A stretch of DNA of 64,000 nucleotides from contig VCMS01000096.1 of assembly GCA_022539475.1 (NCBI GenBank), positions 124,001 through 188,000 on the forward strand, in the 5' to 3' direction. The notes beneath the pieces are model-generated. The model ran no database searches, was not told the DNA's origin, and was given only the letters and a program-made list of their open reading frames with translations. Origin of the DNA: Gracilaria domingensis (taxonomy: Eukaryota > Rhodophyta > Florideophyceae > Gracilariales > Gracilariaceae). Position numbers and translations under genes: made by a program. Shown here in pieces: positions 21,481-34,146 of this stretch (positions within the stretch are counted from its first letter, which is position 1; each line of letters starts with the position of its first letter).

Positions 21481-22140
21481 CAAGTTGTGTTGGGGTCGCT
21501 ACCCTAACACAACTCGAACACCCTGCCCGCGGGCACGTTACGTTTTGGCTGGATATGCGTGCGGTGTGTGTTTTGGGAGGCTTGTGGACGCTACCAGAAT
21601 GAGGCGAAAACGAGCCCGCGGGCGGGGGGGGGACGGGGGTCGGTCGTGTTAGGGTAGGTACCCTAACACGACCGGACCCCCCCGCCCGCGGGCATGAAAT
21701 CGCACATTTTTGAAATAATCGGCCAAAACGTGCCCGCGGGCGGGGGGGTCCGTTCGTGTTAAGGTAGCTACCCTAACACGAACGGACCCCCCCGCCCGCG
21801 GGCATAAAAAAGCATATTTTTGAAAAAATCGGCCAAAACGTGCCCGCGGGCGGGGGGGTCCGTTCGTGTTAGGGTAGCTACCCTAACACGAACGGACCCC
21901 CGCGCCCGCGGGCATAAAAAAGCACATTTTTTAAAAAATCGGCCAAAACGTGCCCGCGGGCGGGGGGATTCGTTCGTGTTAGGGTAGCTACCCTAACACG
22001 AACGGACTCCCCCGCCCGCGGGCATAAAAAAGCACATTTTTTAAAAAACCGACCAAAACGTGCCCGCGGACGGGGGGGTGCGGTTGTGTTAGGGTAGCCA
22101 CCCTAACACAACCTATCCCCCCCACGCCGGCGGGCACGTT
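21481..22140. repeat. Array of six long GC-rich palindromes at 110-bp period
   Basis: Five units have palindrome centres near 21657, 21767, 21877, 21987 and 22097, exactly 110 bp apart; a more diverged first unit is centred near 21498. In units 3-5 (21731-21804, 21841-21914, 21951-22024) each palindrome is 74 bp with at most a few mismatches. It is built as GCCCGCGGGC, a G tract, CCGTTCGTGTTAGGGTAGC and the mirror half. The centre, GTTAGGGTAGCTACCCTAAC, is two TTAGGG-like telomere motifs facing each other. Units are separated by a 36-bp AT-rich spacer (TAAAAAAGCACATTTTT-like, then ATCGGCCAAAACG). There is no coding content. It is a satellite with strong cruciform potential. Confidence 0.95.
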
Positions 22141-24232
22141 CTGGTCACATTTTGGCACCATGCCGAGACCTCCAAAAACCCCTTCCTCAACACTTCTTGC
22201 ACTCATTACCATGCACCCGCCCGCGAACACGTTGGCACCGCTGTCTACGTGGATTGGCGGGATGGCAAAAAGCTGTACATTAATTAGAGTATATCTTGAG
22301 TATTAGGAGCGCTTCAAAACGCATGAATGGAGAGCGCTACCATTGTTCACATAAATCTACGTCCACCAAAACCCTTTGCTAGAAGGAACTTCTTGAGGCC
22401 ATTCTGTAGCGTTTTGATACCTCCCAAAACACAATCGGTTGCATTCCTTGCAATGATTTTGTTGCGAGCTCAGTACAGATATTTTAAAGATAAATCAACT
22501 AGTTTTTTCATCCAATTGATGCTCAACCAGTAACATAATACGCGACCTTGTTACAATTTGTGTAGTTTCTGACACACTACACTATTTAAACTGATCAAAG
22601 TGGCGAAGAGACGTACCACCGAAACGCGCCAACACCCTCACGCACAAAAGTGGTAATGCGCAGGGATGAGATGCATAAAAAAAACAGAGTGACGACAGTA
22701 TGTAGCTACTTAAATACTCGCCACCACTTTTTCCCGTGAAGATACAAATTCTACCGATGATGAAGATAAGGTATTATCTAATGGCATGAGCGCTTCCGCT
22801 CTAGCGTTCAATGTATATATCTGAATCTAATTTGTTCGTTGTGACGGTCTGAAAAACAGCGATGAAGGCCTCCAACGACCATATAATACCGGATTTATAG
22901 GGGTAATAGAGCGAGCTCTCTGCGAAACACCATAAATAACTAAATGGAGTCCTGATAGGCTAACTACTACATGATTTTCAGAGGTTTAGAGAACGGGGTT
23001 TGTAGCAGCTTTTATATGCTAAATTCAGTCAGTATAAAACTCTATGAAACAGAATGGCGACGAGAGTCGTCGCGGAAAGCAAAACAGATGGTAGGCATGA
23101 AAACCATTCAGCCCTGTGTGCTTGAGCTGGTAGCACATGATTATCGTTCCAATTTTGAAATCGTATCGCTTCACCTTCCGTTAACAAAGCCTGTCACCAA
23201 CAATACAAGAGAAGACATTAATCGACGTGTTGCGGAGATGCCGTAAAAGGCTGCCAATGGTGTTAGTTTTTCTTCTGTTGAGAGTCGAGATAGAACCTCA
23301 GACTCCCAGTTCTAGCGCTATGAATTCCTGCCCACGACTTTTTCGAGGAGCGTTAAAGGCTTCAATCTGCCACCGAAGGGACGAAATAGAGTTTTCATTA
23401 CATCATGCGCCACGATTGCACCTATAACTAGTCCAGGCGACGCCCGAGTACTGAGAGAAAACTGTTTTGATTGAAGCCCTGTCCTGCGCTCCCTATCAGA
23501 TTTCAAAGAATTCCTTTACGAAAGGAAAACCATGTCAAGGATTTTGTATGCTTTGGCCTCCATCATTCAAAGGAGATCTGCCTTTGTGAAGGTTCCATTC
23601 AGTGACCTGCCTTTCTTCGACGTGGACAAATCTATATGTAAACCTTTGGCAAAAAAGTTGCATTGCATTGGGGATAGATTTGCGTTTGTAAAGTTGCTGA
23701 TTTGGGTACGTATCGTTCGAAATAAACGTGACGTGGATGATTCTATTGCAGTGAGTAGCGTCTCTGACTAGAGGTTTTCGATTTCTGGAGTATTAATCAG
23801 CTTCAATTTGTCTGGATGCAAGTTGCGTAACTGTTCGAAGAGAGCTCTCCTTGTTCCCAACAGACTGCATAGAAACAACCTCTGGATCAATCCTACCGTC
23901 ATGGGGGTTTCGATGAACGACGGAATAAGAGATATGTAATCAGAACGCTTGAGAGTACCGCCTGAGATATACTCTCCCTCGCAAGACATATACTTCTTTC
24001 TGCCTCGTCTTTCTTTGCATATTCTAGAATAACTGAGTATGTATCTCTAACGCTTTTGGTTCGGTCTTGAGAGGGTCCAGTGAATGAAGTAAGAATACTA
24101 CCGCATAAAGATGAGGGAGGGGCCTCGAATCTATGACAGGAGCTCCCCGTTTTGGTCCCGTGAAGAGTTAACAGAATGTCTTTAGCCTCAAAAGTATCCG
24201 CACGAAAACTTGCAGAGGATGGCACACTCGAC
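22141..24232. other. Largely non-coding; 3' side holds transposase remnants
   Basis: 22141-23700 is AT-rich with no supported gene. From about 23770 to 24225 the minus strand carries a continuation-like frame (for example ADTFEAKDILLTLHG) in a different phase from the Plavaka-like frame next to it. It is probably the decayed C-terminal part of that transposase. Confidence 0.4.
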
Positions 24233-25405
24233 TTAGTTTGTCTTCGCCGATGAACTGAAATCTTTCTGCGTGAGATTTAGAATGGGCACCAGGACTTGAC
24301 GAAGAGATTCTTGAAGGATTTGCATCCTGGACTCGCGTAGAGACTTGCTAGAAACGAATGGCATTGCGTCTGCTTCAGATGCGGAAACCTCGATCAGTGT
24401 GGTAGGGAAGTATGCCACTACTGTGAGGTCATCACGGATGCACTTACGGCGTAGCTCGTCGGAGAAGTTGAGAAGTATGAGGTGAAGAGGATAGGGGGTA
24501 ACTGATGTTTGCTTTAGAGTTGTTGAAGACTTATCGGTGTATACCTGCAGAAGACCTACGAAAGATTCACTGTAACTTATTTCTTGGGAGTACCACACTA
24601 TCTCACTATCCAACGAGCCCATGACCATTTCCTTAAGTTTTGAGGTGGCGTCTCTTGCGAGAGAGCCGAACATGGGGTGAGATATTTTCGTGGAGTGGGT
24701 CTGAGGTATAGGGTGGAAGAATGTGTTTTCGTTGTTAGCCAACTGGAGCTCTTTCAAAAGTGTGTGAACGGGGTCTCTCGTGTAGAGGGTGGCGCTGAAC
24801 TTACATCCTTCTGGCGAGACAGTTCTTCGATTGAAACCGTCCTTTGAGGTTTTTCGTTCGAAAATGGCGTTCTTCAGTTCTGTACAGCGCTTGGAACTTG
24901 TTATGGTCTCGTTGAATCGCTTTTGTGAGAATCGCGGGTCCCGAAGTAGCCCAATTAGCTCGTCTGCCTCACGATGACCAAGGTTGGAAGCTACTGAAGC
25001 CAGACAAACCGTGAGATAATCCATATTCAAATCACCGAGGGCCTCCTCAGAAGCCACTGGGCGGGAACTGCTTCCGTGTTCTTGCTCTAATGACGCGGGA
25101 CCAGGGGAAGGAGAAACACAATGCGAAGTGTCCGGAATGGGAGGGGCGCACGGAGTGTGGTCAACGATGTCCTCGGACACCGCAGGCTCTGGAAGGCGAC
25201 AAGGGGCAGTGACCGTTTCGGAAGATGCGGCCGCGTGCGCGAAAAGCTTGAGACGCTTGCTTCTCCGAATGGGCCGGCTATTGTCGTCTTCCAGCGCTGC
25301 TTTCAGACGAAACGGGCAATGGTTGACATGCTGTTGAAGAGATAAGACTCCTCGGCGAGTAACGAAGGGGCACCCACGCTTCTTATGTGTACAGTAGTAG
25401 ACCAT
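24233..25405 (-). pseudogene. Plavaka-like (CMC-type) transposase, N-terminal part
   Basis: A 390-residue frame. It opens with a C2H2-like zinc finger (C5, C12, H26 and H29/C30). A long low-complexity linker follows, then a segment typical of Plavaka/KDZ-related transposases. That segment reads EIVWYSQEISYSESFVGLLQ, VYTDKSSTTLKQ, PYPLHLILLNFSDELRRK, then VVAYFP; the family pattern is Y-x-D-K-T, Y-P-x-x-L-x-x-x-N, R-R-K, V-G-Y-x-P. This corresponds to the first catalytic region. The frame then ends, and the rest is out of phase in 23770-24225 or missing, so the gene is truncated or frameshifted. Such elements are cut-and-paste DNA transposons common in fungi and some algae. I found no terminal repeats. 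Confidence 0.6.
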
Positions 25406-25532
25406 GGGAAGAAGAAATGAACGAAAAACGACGACAAAGACTTCAAGGGAAGGTAACTTATGGATACTTTCTGCTTGCGTATAGAGGTAAACGAATTTTG
25501 ATGCGGACGTAGCTCACGAGTTGCAGGTGCAG

Positions 25533-25684
25533 GTTCCTCAAGTAGGGAACCATGCATCTGGGCATGGTTCCCTACATGAGGAACGGAGAGGATGAGGCGC
25601 TTCGCGCCTCATTCTCTCGAGGTGCGTGTTTGTTCTACCGATACCGCACTATGGTGGAGGTGCCCTCTGCGGCATCTGCCGCAG
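25533..25684. repeat. Cluster of three hairpins
   Basis: The first is 25533-25555 with 25562-25584, 23-bp arms with one mismatch and a 6-base loop. The second is a GAGGCG/CGCCTC hairpin near 25590-25612. The third is CTGCGGCATCTGCCGCAG at 25667-25684. All lie just beyond the Plavaka-like frame on its 5' side. They could be subterminal structure of that element or a transcribed structured RNA. Confidence 0.75.
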
Positions 25685-25700
25685 ATTGCGCCTACACCCG

Positions 25701-26326
25701 CTTCATCATGGGGAAATGGTATATGTAATATAGCGAAGTAGTGGTTAGCAAAAACGGTCGATAGAAGAATAGGTACGAACAAAACCTTATGATTTCATAA
25801 TGGACATCATCTGTACTAGCAACAGTATTCCATGCGTTGCAGGGTATCATTCCGCAGGAGGTATCGTGTAATGTGCACCTTAATGGAAACTGAACCTAGA
25901 CTTCGCGAAATACCGTTCAGGTAGCCCTCGACTAAAGAACTAGCACGAGTGGAAAACCCACCAGTATTTACTGCACAGCGATTCTGGACGACCCAAGCAG
26001 TTATCTTCAAAATTTGAAATAATTGATCTCGATATTTTTCAAAAAATTTACTGGACGACCCTTGCCACTTTCTGGACGACCCTAGGCAAAAACTAGCATC
26101 TGCAAGAGACAGACGTAAAATCGTGGGTTCAGAACGCTCAGCTTGCGCTTGTGCACCAGATAGTATCTAGTAGATAAGACGCGCTTATTGCACGGTTGGA
26201 CTCCGGACAGCCACTGAATTGCATGCCAGCAATGGAAAGCACTGTATGCGCACATGATGTGCACAACGTACGAAGTCTGCAGAATTTTAAGTAAATTTCT
26301 AGATTCGCCTCCAATGCCGCCCCGTT
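25701..26326. other. Unassigned; short TCTGGACGACCC repeats
   Basis: No gene. The 12-base motif (T/A)CTGGACGACCC occurs three times, near 25982, 26052 and 26072. Confidence 0.45.
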
Positions 26327-26399
26327 TTGGTTATTGCCCTGGTAGAGGGCAATAACCAAGGCCCAATTGGTTATTGCCCTCTTCCAAGGCAATAACCAA
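26327..26399. repeat. Two tandem identical-stem hairpins, 40-bp period
   Basis: TTGGTTATTGCCCT pairs with AGGGCAATAACCAA at 26327-26340/26346-26359. The same stem recurs at 26367-26380/26386-26399 with one mismatch and a different 5-base loop. Stem conservation with loop change suggests duplication of a structured unit. Confidence 0.85.
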
Positions 26400-26637
26400 G
26401 AACCGATGAGGTCATCGCACATCGCTCGAGTGCAATAATGTAAGATATCAAAAGCCACGTGCAATACCATGTCACTCGACAGCAAAATTGGTCCTTCGCC
26501 TTCGGCTCAAGCTCACGTTTTGCTGTCTCGTGCCCCGTTTTCTGCACTCGACTTTAGATATAACCCATACGAACAAACAATCGTTGAGCAGCAGAGTCCC
26601 GAGACCGCACGGATTATCCTACACATTAGCGCCAATT

Positions 26638-26849
26638 GTTACGCCTCAAAAACCTCTTGCAAGGCAAGCGCAGAGAACGCGCATAACGTTTGTGAAGCGT
26701 TGCAAAGGCGCAAAGTCGCGCCGCTCGTGGCGGTGCTTGGCACCAAATAGAATGCACATCTGTTCCGACGAGTGCCTCACTCGCCGTTAGTCTAAGCGTG
26801 CACCTTATCGATCTGCCTCGCTCGCTGCACACCACCGTTTCCAAAATGG
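26638..26849. repeat. Dispersed repeat, copy 1 (see 33867-34076)
   Basis: About 210 bp that recurs in the same orientation at 33867-34076 with roughly 80% identity by eye. It includes the conserved stretches GCTTGGCACCAAATA and GTGCACCTTATCGAT. Copy 2 sits just upstream of the gene at 34147, so this may be a 5' flank that was duplicated. The two copies also bracket the copia element. Confidence 0.75.
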
Positions 26850-29144
26850 AAGCCCTTGCTGAGTTCATAGCAGCGCCCAGAGCTTCTTTCGCCTATTTTC
26901 GCACTGCACGCCGTGGCGGCCGACGCGCGATGCAACCACTATCGTCTCTTGCTCCTCGATTTACCCCATGTAAAACTCGCCGCCGATCTCAACGCTTATC
27001 ACTTGACATACCGCTGCGCTGTCGGCTCTCGCACGCTCGAAGAACCGACTGCACTTCAACACAACTCTACCGCTCAGTCTTTTATCGCTCACTACTGGAT
27101 AAAAGCAAGCAGGATCCGGTAATTGGCACAAGATACATCTCATAATTAGCACTAACCCGTTTGAATGACGTGGGGCAACCTATCTATGGTACCTCCATTT
27201 TTTTGGTTAATTCTTGGAAGAAGTTTCAGGAACCTCTGCGGGTAGATGTGGAAATTGGCTCTCGGAGACGAGCGGTTGCTGGACTTCGTAGTCGACGTGT
27301 ATTGTAGATACTCAAGGTGTGCCCCCCGGGATTGTGCATAGACACCCTGACACTGGGTTACAAACGTGTTCGAACATGGAGAGGTGCAGACCACAACTGT
27401 AGTTAGTAATAGCTTAATTCTTGGTAGAATCCTATATAGGCTCGGGCCATCTCGCCCTGGAGCCCACCAAATAAACTCACCTGAGTCGCGTCCTATCTTT
27501 TAAGACCGGGCTATAGATATTGTTGCCTACGTAGGTTCACTACTCCTCGCGGAGGGTAACCACGACTGGTCTCGACATATCCACCCCTCAGGGTCTTCAA
27601 AGAAGCCTACGCTTGCACCTACTGTTGGTTTCGTGCTATTGTTCCGATATCGGCTAACGTCGAGCGTCTTGGCGAAAGAGTGGCGTCGCTCTGGACACAG
27701 TCGCCTGGTTTAGGTACCGCTTATGCCCCAGTACGGGTATTCGTTGGCCCCACTTTGGTACATTTGTTGGCACCACTGCATGGTCGTCGCGCCGCTGTCG
27801 GCCCTGTTTCCGCCGGCTGGCACGGGCCGTAGCTTCGCTTTGTGGTCGGTTTCTGTGTACACCGTCCACAGTTGACAGTTCATGATCCCATCTCTCGGGC
27901 TCTATCTCGTCACCCACTTGGGCTCCGCTCCTTTCTCGGTTTCACCTGTAGGTATAGCCAGTCACCGTCTCCGGTCTTACACCGGGCTTGCTTCTCGCTT
28001 GAGCACGGACAGAGGGAATGTCGCTGAGACTGCCCATATAGGGAGCAGGACTCGGACATCCCGTGGATCATCCCCATTTCTGGGTTTGCTCTACACTGGA
28101 ATTACCCCACTATCCTGCGCCACTAAGAAATGACCCGCCAACCTATTGGCTGGTTGTGGTTAATGCGGATCAACGTTATAGCGCTGCGATCTTGACCGGT
28201 CTGCTGACCTATTGGTTAGTGATGGCTGAGAGGCAAGGTGCTTAGGCCATCTGCGTGTGCGTGCGCAAGCGCATTCCAGCAGCGGCGGGCGGACTTGGGT
28301 TCAGCTCTTGCTCCAGCCCGCCCACACACATACGTCAAATGTGTCTGGGCAACGGCGCCGCACATGGGGAACAGCGGAACATGGACATCTCTCTTGGTTC
28401 ACTGGTGCATTTCTTCTACTATCGATCTCCTATTACCGTTTGGGCTAACGTCTGAGAAGCACCGCGCGACGCCTAACTTTTGTCTTGCGTCATCGCTTAT
28501 GAGCGGCATCTTACATGAGACTTGGTGGGGTTTTCTGGGCGACTCATCGATTTGGTTTCGCATACATACAGTGATTTTCTATGAAGGTCGGCACATCATT
28601 TCACCTGGAGTAGTGACAACTCTCTACCAATGTAGCAACTTTTCTCCGTTCTTGGCCCAACTTTTGGCTCTTCGCTTTAACTACACACACCGATTTCGGT
28701 CTCGTTCTCTCGATTATTTTTACTCGGTGGTCTTCTCGCTTGAGGCTCATCGCTTCGTCCTGGTTCTACGCTCAGCCCCCCAACAAATTCGCGCTTCGTT
28801 CGCACTCTTTCCTCGCGCTCGTCGACACTTCTGTTAACCTCTGGTCTCTTGGCGCTTGGTGTTGGCTTATACAACTCTACCGTAACTCTCATTATCTAGG
28901 AGTGAAGTACCCTCCGCTTGGCGGGTGTGGGAATATCCTCTGAAGGTCGATCGGTGTTGCACGTGGTTTGCTGCTTTATTGCGGGGACCTGTACTACATC
29001 GTTCGCCTAGCTCTCTGGGTTGGGCTAGGATCACCTTTAGTGACAAACTCTCTCTTCCAGTAAGAGACTGGTTTGAAATTTTACTGAAGAAGAAGAAGAA
29101 GGATCCCTCCACCCCGTAGGGGACGGGCGAAGACTACAAAGTTT
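26850..29144. other. Region upstream of the copia element, no gene supported
   Basis: It contains LTR-like sequence elements (TATATAGG near 27430 and AATAAA near 27470), but I could not pair it with a matching copy on the far side of the copia element. A GAA-rich tract lies near 29088-29102. Frames here are short and without domains. Confidence 0.35.
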
Positions 29145-29215
29145 GCGGATCCCTTTTGCCGCTTAAGCAGGTTGATCACGCGGATTCCTTTCCCGCTCAA
29201 GAAGGTTGATCTTTA
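29145..29215. repeat. Two tandem ~35-bp units in the copia leader
   Basis: Units at 29145-29179 and 29180-29215, each starting GCGGAT(C/T)CCTTT and ending AGGTTGATC, sit just before the gag start at 29246. Confidence 0.75.
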
Positions 29216-29245
29216 CTATTTACCCCGCTTGCCCGTACCATCAAC

Positions 29246-32200
29246 ATGTCTAGCGCACAAGATGGGTTCCCTGGCAAGCTGCCAAAGCTGAAGGTTCCCA
29301 ACGACTATATCTTGTGGCGACGTCGTCTCCTGGGGTACCTACGACGAGACGACGCATTTCTCTCTGGTTTGGACCCTCGCCCCGAAGAGTTCACTCCCAC
29401 TCATTGCAATATGAGATCCTGGTTCGAAAAGTCAGTTAAAGCCAAAAGCACTATTACTTTGTGTCTTGGTGACTCGGCTCTCGCTTTTGTCCGCACCTTC
29501 GTTGATGACGACGAGCGAACCGCCAAGGATCTCTGGGATGAACTGCAGCGCGTCTACACGACTTCAAACGCTCAGGCCGTCCAAAATATCCGCCACCGTC
29601 TAGACACCCTTATGTACAAGGACAACGAAAATTGGAACCAGCATGTGTCTAAGTTCTTGGCCATCGTCGGTGAACTGGCCACTTTTGACGAAGAACTATC
29701 AGAGAAAGAAAAGGTGTCTAAGTTAATACGAAGTCTCCCGAACTCGTTCGCACCTCTTGCCATGATGTCCAACCTCACGGACGCCGTCTTCTACTCCATC
29801 ATCAACGCCATCGAAGCTGAAGTGGTACGCCGGAAGAACCCGAATAATCCTCAAAGCACTACTGCTCCTTCCGCTCCGTCCACATCCTCGAAGCCGCAGG
29901 CCAACACAGCTCGGCGCAACGGACGGAAGCGACGCAACCGGCGTGACAAATCCTCCATCACAAAGGATCGCGACGACAATAACTGCTACTACTGCGGGCG
30001 TCGCGGTCACTACGCCCGGGACTGCTACAAACGGAAACGCGAGGAATCTGGTAACAACAGCTCGCGAAACCAGCCTTCCACCCAACAACAACAACGCACC
30101 CGCACAAGAAATGGGTACAATGGTGGTCACAACCGCTCTCCTCAAAACCAGCAAGCAGTGCAGCAGTCCAACTGGAACTCACGCTTCGCACCAAGGGGGG
30201 ATGGAGATGGTAATCGTCCCTCTAACCCTCGATCGTATGTGGTGCAAAGGCGTGATGATCCACCTCCATCACCTGATTTCAACTGCAACATGGCTACGTA
30301 TCGGAGCAATATCGCGCTACTCTCGCAGGAGAAGGTGAACTCTGCGTACATCGACTCAGGTGCTACTCACCATTTTTTCCACTTGCGCAAGTCATTCATT
30401 CGCTACGAGCGCATCGACATCGAGCTTGTGCAAGCTGCGTCTGGCACCGCTCGTCTAGTCGGAAAAGGCCATGTCTGGATCCCACTCAATAATGGCACAG
30501 TCTTAGAAGCGTACCATGCTCCGGCTTTTGAATCCAACATTCTCTCAGTAGGTGTTCTGAGCGTGGACTTCGTAGTGACGTTCACGTCGACACTGCGCCC
30601 ATTCAATGGTTGCTTCATAATGGACCCTAAGCGAACTTCCGAGATCATATGGGAAACAGAGATCAATCAGGGCTTATTCGTGATGGACCTGACTGCAAAC
30701 GACAAACAGGTCATGGTCGTGAATGCCAGCAACACCAAACAAGAACTGGCTCTCGAATGGCATGGACAAACTGGTCATCTGCAGCCAAGTAGATATCAGA
30801 ACTTTGCAAAGGCCTTGGACTCCGTTCCTTTCTTCCAGCGCTCTATCCTTGAGTCTTTAACTTGCGTCCCATGTCTCACGGGCAAGATGAAGCGCAATCC
30901 GCTCATCGCTAGGCCACTGTCTGTCTCCACCTCAAGCCCATTGGAGCTAATTCATATGGACCTGTCTGGCAAGATCTCGCCTTCTCTCTCTGGCGCGATC
31001 TACGCTATGGCCGTTCTAGACGACTACACTTCGAAGTCGGACGTGTTCTTTCTCATGGACAAGACAGATGCATCTGTCCTGAAGAACATTGAATGGTATA
31101 AGCGACGCTCGGAACTCGAGCTCAACCACTCGTTGCGACTCAAGAATGTTGGCCTGGACGGGGCAGGTGAATACAAGAGCAACGAGTTGGATTATTCTCA
31201 CCGCGAAAATGGCATTAAACTGGACTTCTCTCCAGCATACGCCTCCGAATCAAACGGGGCTTCCAAGAGGCTCATCCAAGAGCATTGGACCCGAACTCGC
31301 GTTCTTCTCTTTGCGAGCAAGCTACCCATCTTTTTTTGGGTCGACGCCATGAACCACGCGAACTGGCCTCGAAACCGGGCACCGTATTCACGCATTAAGG
31401 GACGGATTCCAATGTTGGAGTGCGACCCATCGACGAAGATCGACTTCTCCCATATTCCGAACTTCGGACAGCCCGGCTAAGCGTTCATCTACCGCTCGAA
31501 AACGGTCTTGAACAAGAAGTTCCTTCCACGCTCCGTGCTCTCGCACTTCGTTGGCATGCAGAGTGACAACACACTTTTCCGCGTCTTCGTTCCAGAGAAG
31601 AGCTCTGTCGTGACGTGTCGGAACTTGGACTTCAAGCCGGTCAACTCCTCTCCACTCCCCAACATATCAAGCCTCCTTGAAGGTATCACGAGACAACAAG
31701 AGGCCCAGGAAGTGGAGGTGGAGCCGACTGAACAGCCAGATGCAGAGAGAACGGACTTGGAGGAGCATCTTGTGAAAGCTTTCACGACCATTATGCACAA
31801 CTTCCCGCGAGTCTGGGTCTCAAAGAAGACACTCGATGACCCATCTGTACCGCATTCCTTCAAGGAAGCGTGCAGAGACCCAGGATGGTGTGAAGCTATT
31901 GACCGCGAAATGAACGCCTTGGTCCGGCGAAAGACATGGGAACTCATCCCTAGCGAAGATTGGATGAAACCCGTGCCATATACTTGGATCTTCAAGGAGA
32001 AAATGCTCGATCTATCGGAAAGAAGTTCTTGAAGAAGGCACGCTGCTGTCTACGGGGAGACAAGCAGAAGCCATTCATCGACTTCGATCCACACAACACT
32101 TGCGCTCCTGTTGTCTGCCACGAAGCTCTTCGTATTATCCTGGCCGTATCGGCTGCGGAGAACCTTATACTGGAAGGAGCTGACATTTCGAACGCGTACC

Positions 32201-33440
32201 TCTACGGCAAACTGGATGTTCCAATCATCATGGAACAGCCAACGGACTCCACAGGCATCCAAGCCAAACCCGGTCACGTCTGCAAACTACTTAACTCCCT
32301 CTATGGTGCTGTTCAAGCTGGGATTATCTGGGGCTCTCTCTTTTCGGACACACTTCTATCATGAGGATTAGTGACATCGGCTCTCGACTCACGAGTCTTC
32401 ATGTACCGTGAGGAAGACTGGTTCATTATTGTCGCAGTTATCGTTGACGACTGCGCCTTCGCTGCTAACAGCGTAAACCTCTTGACATACTTCAAGGAAG
32501 GACTATCGGCAACCTTTGACGTGAAGCTGTATGGTGAGCTTAAGTCATTTATTGGTTGGAGTATCCAATGTTCTGCGCTTGGCATAAAGGTCACGCAATA
32601 TGGCTACGGAATTCAGCTGCTCAAAAAGTTTTGGGATGGAACGATGCAACACCGTGCAGTCTCCCTTCCCATCCGTAGCCAACTTACTCCCGACAAGTGA
32701 AGACGAGCAAGCACTCTCAAAACCGGATCACGCAAACTACAGGGCAGAAATTTGTGGACTTCTCTATATGGCTGTATTTACAAAGCCGGATCTCTCATTT
32801 CCGGTTTCGGCTCTTTCGAAGTATCTTCACAACCCTTGCGAGCGCCGTCTTTCCTTACTCAAGCCTCTCTTCAGGTATGTGGCTGGTACATTGGATTACG
32901 GACTCCACTACCGATCGAACATTCCGATTACTTCTGCCTCCCTTCGAGCGTACGCTAACGCCGATTGGGGGGGATGTATTGAGACTCAAAAAGTCTACGA
33001 CTAAGTAGATAATCGTCGTCAACGACGCACAGATCATATGGAAATCGAAGCGTGAGACCCTAATTGCTCTCTCGTCTGCGGAAGCAGAGTACGCCGCTGT
33101 TTCTACATGCGCAAAGAACATCCCAACGGTCCGAAAGATTCTTTGGGAATTCGCACACCACCAGCTTTGGAGCCAAGAGTTCTGGTAAGCGGCTACATAG
33201 ACTCTACTAGAAAGCTCGGCTCCACTTTCGCGCACTACAAATCCTCAGACCTCTGGTTGCAATAAACACATTGACTTGAAGATGCACGATGTAAGAGAAA
33301 GTTTTGCGTAAAACATCATCAAGCTGCTGCACATTTTAAGGAGTCTACATATCGCTGACATATTGACAAAGTGTGCGTCTCTCACTGATAAACGGAGAAT
33401 GGTCAGCTTGATGCATCTTGCCTCATTCTGAGAAGAAGTT
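29246..33440 (+). mobile_element. Ty1/copia LTR retrotransposon, broken
   Basis: Fossil copy in the copia order. Gag comes first with a CCHC zinc knuckle (CYYCGRRGHYARDC, about 29985). The aspartic protease (IDSGATHHFF) follows, then the pre-integrase HGQTGHL region with its CxxC and the integrase core from about 30940. Reverse transcriptase follows from about 31800 and RNase H from about 32700 to 33400. The gag-protease-integrase part is one long frame; the rest is in several pieces, with about five breaks in all. No convincing pair of long terminal repeats was recognised. It appears old. A 210-bp host repeat lies on each side of the wider region. Confidence 0.85.
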
Positions 33441-33866
33441 TTGGGACTACTGTCTACTCTAAATGAGCTTTATATCTGTTTTTCTTTTTTTGATATTGCG
33501 TGCTATCTTAGAGGTGAATCTGTTTTATTCCTATCTTTGTTGTGTCTCAAAATTATTTTTCGTTTTTCTGCAAGGTAGCATAACCTTTTGTTCACTTGGT
33601 TTTTTGGTTTGTTGCTCAGGTTTAAGGAGTTAATTGGTGTGAAATGTGTGGTAGCAAAGAGTCTGCCTTTATTGACTTAGATTTTAAAGTTTGCACTACG
33701 TCTACAAGTTCTGAAAGACGTTGTTATACAAGAGATGAGCTTTATGGTTAGCCATCTATGAGCCTTGCTTTTCGGCTGTTTATGTTTATGTATTATATAT
33801 TTGGCAACTCTATATGAGAGATGCAAAGTGGTGTAGAAAGAGTCGCGCTTCGCCTCGAGGGACGGT
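33441..33866. other. AT-rich flank after the copia element
   Basis: No gene. T-rich sequence that could include a worn 3' terminal repeat, not verifiable without a second copy. Confidence 0.35.
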
Positions 33867-34076
33867 GTTACGCGCCGAAGACCTCTTGCGAGGCGAGCGC
33901 AGAGAACGCGCGCCACGTTTGTGACGGCGTTGCGGGGGCGCACAGTCGCGCCGCCCGTTGCGGCGCTTGGCACCAAATAAAATGCACGACCGTTCCGGCG
34001 AGTGCCCGACTCGCCGGCGGTCATCGCGTGCACCTTATCGATCCGCCCCGCTCGCCGCACACCGCCGCTTCCAATA
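33867..34076. repeat. Dispersed repeat, copy 2 (see 26638-26849)
   Basis: Direct repeat of the segment at 26638-26849. It ends about 70 bp before the start of the membrane-protein gene at 34147, so it is probably that gene's promoter-proximal region. Confidence 0.75.
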
Positions 34077-34146
34077 CCAATTGCTGCATCAAGCAATCAA
34101 AATAATCTCCGCCCAATCTCCGCCCGCAAGTGCTCCAAAGCGCGCA

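Noticed and set aside
21481-22140. Internal telomere tract
   Set aside because: The TTAGGG-like motif occurs once per half-palindrome, not as a tandem telomeric array, so this is not a telomere remnant.
26327-26399. CRISPR-like repeat pair
   Set aside because: Only two units, each a self-complementary hairpin, no further spacers, and the DNA is eukaryotic.
27150-27640. Possible 5' long terminal repeat of the copia element
   Set aside because: TATA-like and AATAAA elements are present, but no matching copy was found after the element.
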